Below, piece after piece: positions 14,677 through 16,587 of a stretch of 16,587 nt of DNA (its first letter is position 1; the number at the start of each line of letters is the position of its first letter). The position numbers were made by a program, and so were the translations under genes. This DNA comes from JAUIBE01 sp035267185 (GTDB lineage: Bacteria; Pseudomonadota; Gammaproteobacteria; Xanthomonadales; SZUA-36): the NCBI GenBank assembly GCA_035267185.1, contig DATFLY010000137.1, positions 1 through 16,587 of the forward strand, given 5' to 3'. Under the pieces are notes generated by a model that searched no databases, was not told the DNA's origin, and was given only the letters and a program-made list of their open reading frames with translations.

Positions 14677-15441
14677 ATGATTTTACGCAGGCTTTCAGAA
14701 GCAGTCCGTCGACAGGACTGGTTTGTTGTCGTCCTCGAGGTGGCGATTGTGGTCGTGGGTATCTTTATCGGTCTGCAAGTAAACGATTGGAATGAAGAGC
14801 GCCTGGAGCGCAAGCATGAGGGCGAACTCCTGGTGCGCCTGCATGACGAAATTGTCGGAAATGTCTTGTACTTTCAGGAGGAGGCCGAAGATAAACTGGA
14901 TCTGTTACAGGCCCTGGAAAACTCCATTAAGTTAATCGTTGACCCCCCAACAGCCCGCGAACCAAGCGTTGAGGACCTGAGAGGCCTTTCCCTGATGTCG
15001 CGATATCCGTCGATATCCCCGCGCACCGCCGTTCAAACGGAAATGGCCGCAGACGGGGGACTTCGGGTCATATCCTCGGTCATTATTCGTCAGAAGATGG
15101 CAGCCTATTTGTCTGAATTGAGTTTCATTCAAAAACAACTGGAGTATTTCCGCGATGGCGCAACCGTGAACTATTCGGAAGAAAGACTGATTGCCGCGGG
15201 CATTGGCCGTTCCTATGCGCCCGAGCAGCGAGAGCGCAGCCGCGTCACATTTGATTTGGAGAAACTCACCAACACAAACGAAATTCGAAGCTTCCTGTTA
15301 ACCGGCCTAAGAGACCAGGCGATCTTTTCCTTCTATATCCAGGATGTCCTTGTGGCGACTTCCGAGTTATGCCAAACGTTGGCGGAGCAGGTGGATGCTG
15401 GCTCCTGCCCGGACGTGTCGGCCACAATGGAACGGTTCTAG
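14677..15441 (+). CDS. single-pass membrane protein, DUF6090-like
   Basis: A 254-residue protein with one N-terminal membrane helix at about residues 14-36 (WFVVVLEVAIVVVGIFIGLQ) followed at once by VNDWNEERLERK and a charged, probably coiled-coil stretch. The signature of a helix ending in IGLQVNDWNEER is what I associate with DUF6090-type proteins of unknown function. The rest looks like a mostly helical soluble domain, most likely on the outer face of the inner membrane, but the topology is not certain. Two cysteines lie near the C-terminus. AAGGAAA (14658-14664) is a little far (12 bases) from ATG 14677. Role unknown; no clear tie to the formaldehyde genes upstream. Confidence 0.8.
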   Translation: MILRRLSEAVRRQDWFVVVLEVAIVVVGIFIGLQVNDWNEERLERKHEGELLVRLHDEIVGNVLYFQEEAEDKLDLLQALENSIKLIVDPPTAREPSVEDLRGLSLMSRYPSISPRTAVQTEMAADGGLRVISSVIIRQKMAAYLSELSFIQKQLEYFRDGATVNYSEERLIAAGIGRSYAPEQRERSRVTFDLEKLTNTNEIRSFLLTGLRDQAIFSFYIQDVLVATSELCQTLAEQVDAGSCPDVSATMERF

Positions 15442-15804
15442 CTGGCAAAAACCCTGATGGTTTGCTGGTCTGCGGAAAAGGCTGAGGGTGCCATGACGAT
15501 CAGGAGAGCGTGGGACATACTACCGTGTGAACAATCCTTCCCCGCCTCCATCAACCCACGTCGTGGCACAGGTGCTTCGTCCGGTGGATCCCGGCTCGGA
15601 GGCCGGGATGACAATCCAGGATTATCCGTGACCGGCTGATACAAAATCAGCGTCTTTTTCCATTTGCCCCATGCAGTCTGGCCAGCAACCATTTAAGACT
15701 CTCTTAAGTTAAGTCCATTAATCTCTATCTGATTAACGTGACGTGATTGAGGTTATTTCGCGCACGTAACAATCAGCTGATATCACAACACGGATATTGA
15801 TGAC
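15442..15804. other. gene-free stretch between the membrane protein and the monooxygenase
   Basis: No convincing gene on either strand. It contains the GATCCCGG hairpin described separately, a short inverted repeat CTGAT-ACAAA-ATCAG (15636-15650) followed by CGTCTTTTT that might be a weak terminator, and an AT-rich part from about 15690 that could hold the promoter of the monooxygenase gene. No clear -35/-10 pair could be fixed. Confidence 0.6.
15588..15609. repeat. GATCCCGGC hairpin repeat
   Basis: ATCCCGGC (15588-15595) and GCCGGGAT (15602-15609) form an 8-bp stem around TCGGAG, and ATGACA follows. The reverse complement of this element (TGTCATCCCGGCCTCCGAGC and onward) is a common dispersed intergenic repeat in Proteobacteria. 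Single copy in this window. Confidence 0.7.
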
Positions 15805-16587
15805 TTGAATTCAAAGCCCAGGCATTTTGAAACGATCATTATTGGCACTGGCTTTTCAGGCCTTTTGGCTGCCATTCGATTAAAAAAACACAAAGCCGAC
15901 GATTTTGTCTTGCTGGAACGAAGCTCTGAATTGGGTGGAACCTGGCGGGACAATGCTTATCCTGGCGCCGAGGTTGATGTCCCGACCGGCCTGTATTCAA
16001 TTTCCGACGTTCCGTATCCATTCAGCAAGCGTTACGCACCCCAAAGCGAACTGCTCGCTTACACCAACCATATTGTCGATAAGTTCAATCTGAAAGAACG
16101 TATAAGGACGAACCAGGCAGTCACCGTGCTGACCTACGACGAGAGTCAGCGCCTGTGGCAGGTTGAAGTGGAATCAGGTGAGCGTTATATCGCGCGATTC
16201 GTCATCGATACCAGCGGCGTGCTGGCCAACCCGAAGATACCTTACATAGATGGTGCGGAATCATTCGAGGGTACGGCATTTCATACTGCACAATGGGATC
16301 ATAGTGTGAGCCATAAGGGAAAGCGTGTCGGTGTTATTGGTTCGGGTTGTTCGGCGGCGCAGGTCGTTCCGGCGATCGCGGACCAGGTTTCGAGGCTCAC
16401 CCTTTTCATGGGCCGGGCCCAGTGGATTATTCCACGTTCAGATCGCGTTTACGGGCCTGCAGAGCGATTCGTTTCCAATCTCCCCGGTATTCGGCATATC
16501 AAGCGGTTCATGATATTCGCCTACCACGAGGTACGGTTCATTGCCTTTCGGCGTTATCCATTCACTTCTGCAATCAGCAAGTCGATC
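15805..16587 (+). CDS. flavin-containing / Baeyer-Villiger-type monooxygenase, 3'-truncated by window
   Basis: An open frame of 261 codons runs off the window end. The probable start is TTG 15805; a stop at 15778-15780 and the lack of ATG or GTG between leave few options, and its ribosome site is poor. The first Rossmann motif is GTGFSG at residues 14-19 (FAD), then GGTWRDNAYPGAEVDVPTGL, typical of the family. The Baeyer-Villiger fingerprint FxGxxxHxxxW(P/D) reads FEGTAFHTAQWD at residues 154-165, and the NADPH-binding GSGCSA is at 179-184. The enzyme would insert one oxygen from O2 into a ketone or oxidise another carbonyl or heteroatom substrate. Substrate cannot be told. About half of a normal 490-540 residue protein is visible. 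The start codon is the least certain part. Confidence 0.88.
   Translation, partial: MNSKPRHFETIIIGTGFSGLLAAIRLKKHKADDFVLLERSSELGGTWRDNAYPGAEVDVPTGLYSISDVPYPFSKRYAPQSELLAYTNHIVDKFNLKERIRTNQAVTVLTYDESQRLWQVEVESGERYIARFVIDTSGVLANPKIPYIDGAESFEGTAFHTAQWDHSVSHKGKRVGVIGSGCSAAQVVPAIADQVSRLTLFMGRAQWIIPRSDRVYGPAERFVSNLPGIRHIKRFMIFAYHEVRFIAFRRYPFTSAISKSI

Noticed and set aside
15457..15639. Short 60-codon open frame after the DUF6090-like gene
   Set aside because: It runs through the GATCCCGG repeat, has no ribosome site and no recognisable protein features.
15636..15659. Rho-independent terminator CTGAT-ACAAA-ATCAG followed by a T-run
   Set aside because: The stem is only five pairs, AT-rich and separated from the T-run; too weak to annotate on its own.

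Overview
All 15 recognisable protein genes in this window lie on the + strand. They form a tightly packed run of metabolic genes from what looks like a mid-GC gammaproteobacterium, probably environmental. That placement is inference: it rests on GTAG-headed REP palindromes of the Pseudomonas/Stenotrophomonas type, GGGG-headed palindromes of the kind scattered through gammaproteobacterial genomes, and the gene content. No rRNA, tRNA, CRISPR array, phage gene or transposase gene was found.

Region 1 (1-2740): the 3' part of a large two-domain M16 zinc protease gene, then an intergenic REP array made of two 56-bp tandem units plus flanking copies. Region 2 (2741-9513): a branched-chain amino acid catabolic cluster. 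It holds isovaleryl-CoA dehydrogenase, an acetyl-CoA acetyltransferase-type thiolase, the carboxyltransferase (beta) subunit of methylcrotonyl-CoA carboxylase, methylglutaconyl-CoA hydratase, HMG-CoA lyase and an HSD10-type 3-hydroxyacyl-CoA dehydrogenase. Together these cover the lower leucine pathway and the last steps of the isoleucine pathway. The biotin-carrying alpha subunit (liuD) and the usual regulator (liuR) are absent. REP elements interrupt the cluster between liuA and the thiolase, and a perfect 26-bp inverted repeat interrupts it between liuE and the HSD10-like gene.

Region 3 (9556-11317): a small acidic protein of unknown function, an MscS-type mechanosensitive channel with a GTG start, and a small four-helix membrane protein. 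Region 4 (11325-14565): the most interesting part. A protein with a predicted signal peptide aligns over most of its length with the selenium-binding protein 56 / methanethiol oxidase family. It is followed directly by frmA (glutathione-dependent formaldehyde dehydrogenase) and frmB (S-formylglutathione hydrolase). Since methanethiol oxidase releases formaldehyde, the three genes read as a production-and-disposal module: methanethiol to formaldehyde, H2S and H2O2 in the periplasm, then formaldehyde to formate in the cytoplasm.

Region 5 (14566-16587): a second GGGG-headed palindrome, a single-pass membrane protein resembling DUF6090 proteins, a 363-bp gene-free stretch with a small hairpin repeat, and the 5' part of a Baeyer-Villiger-type flavin monooxygenase that runs off the window.
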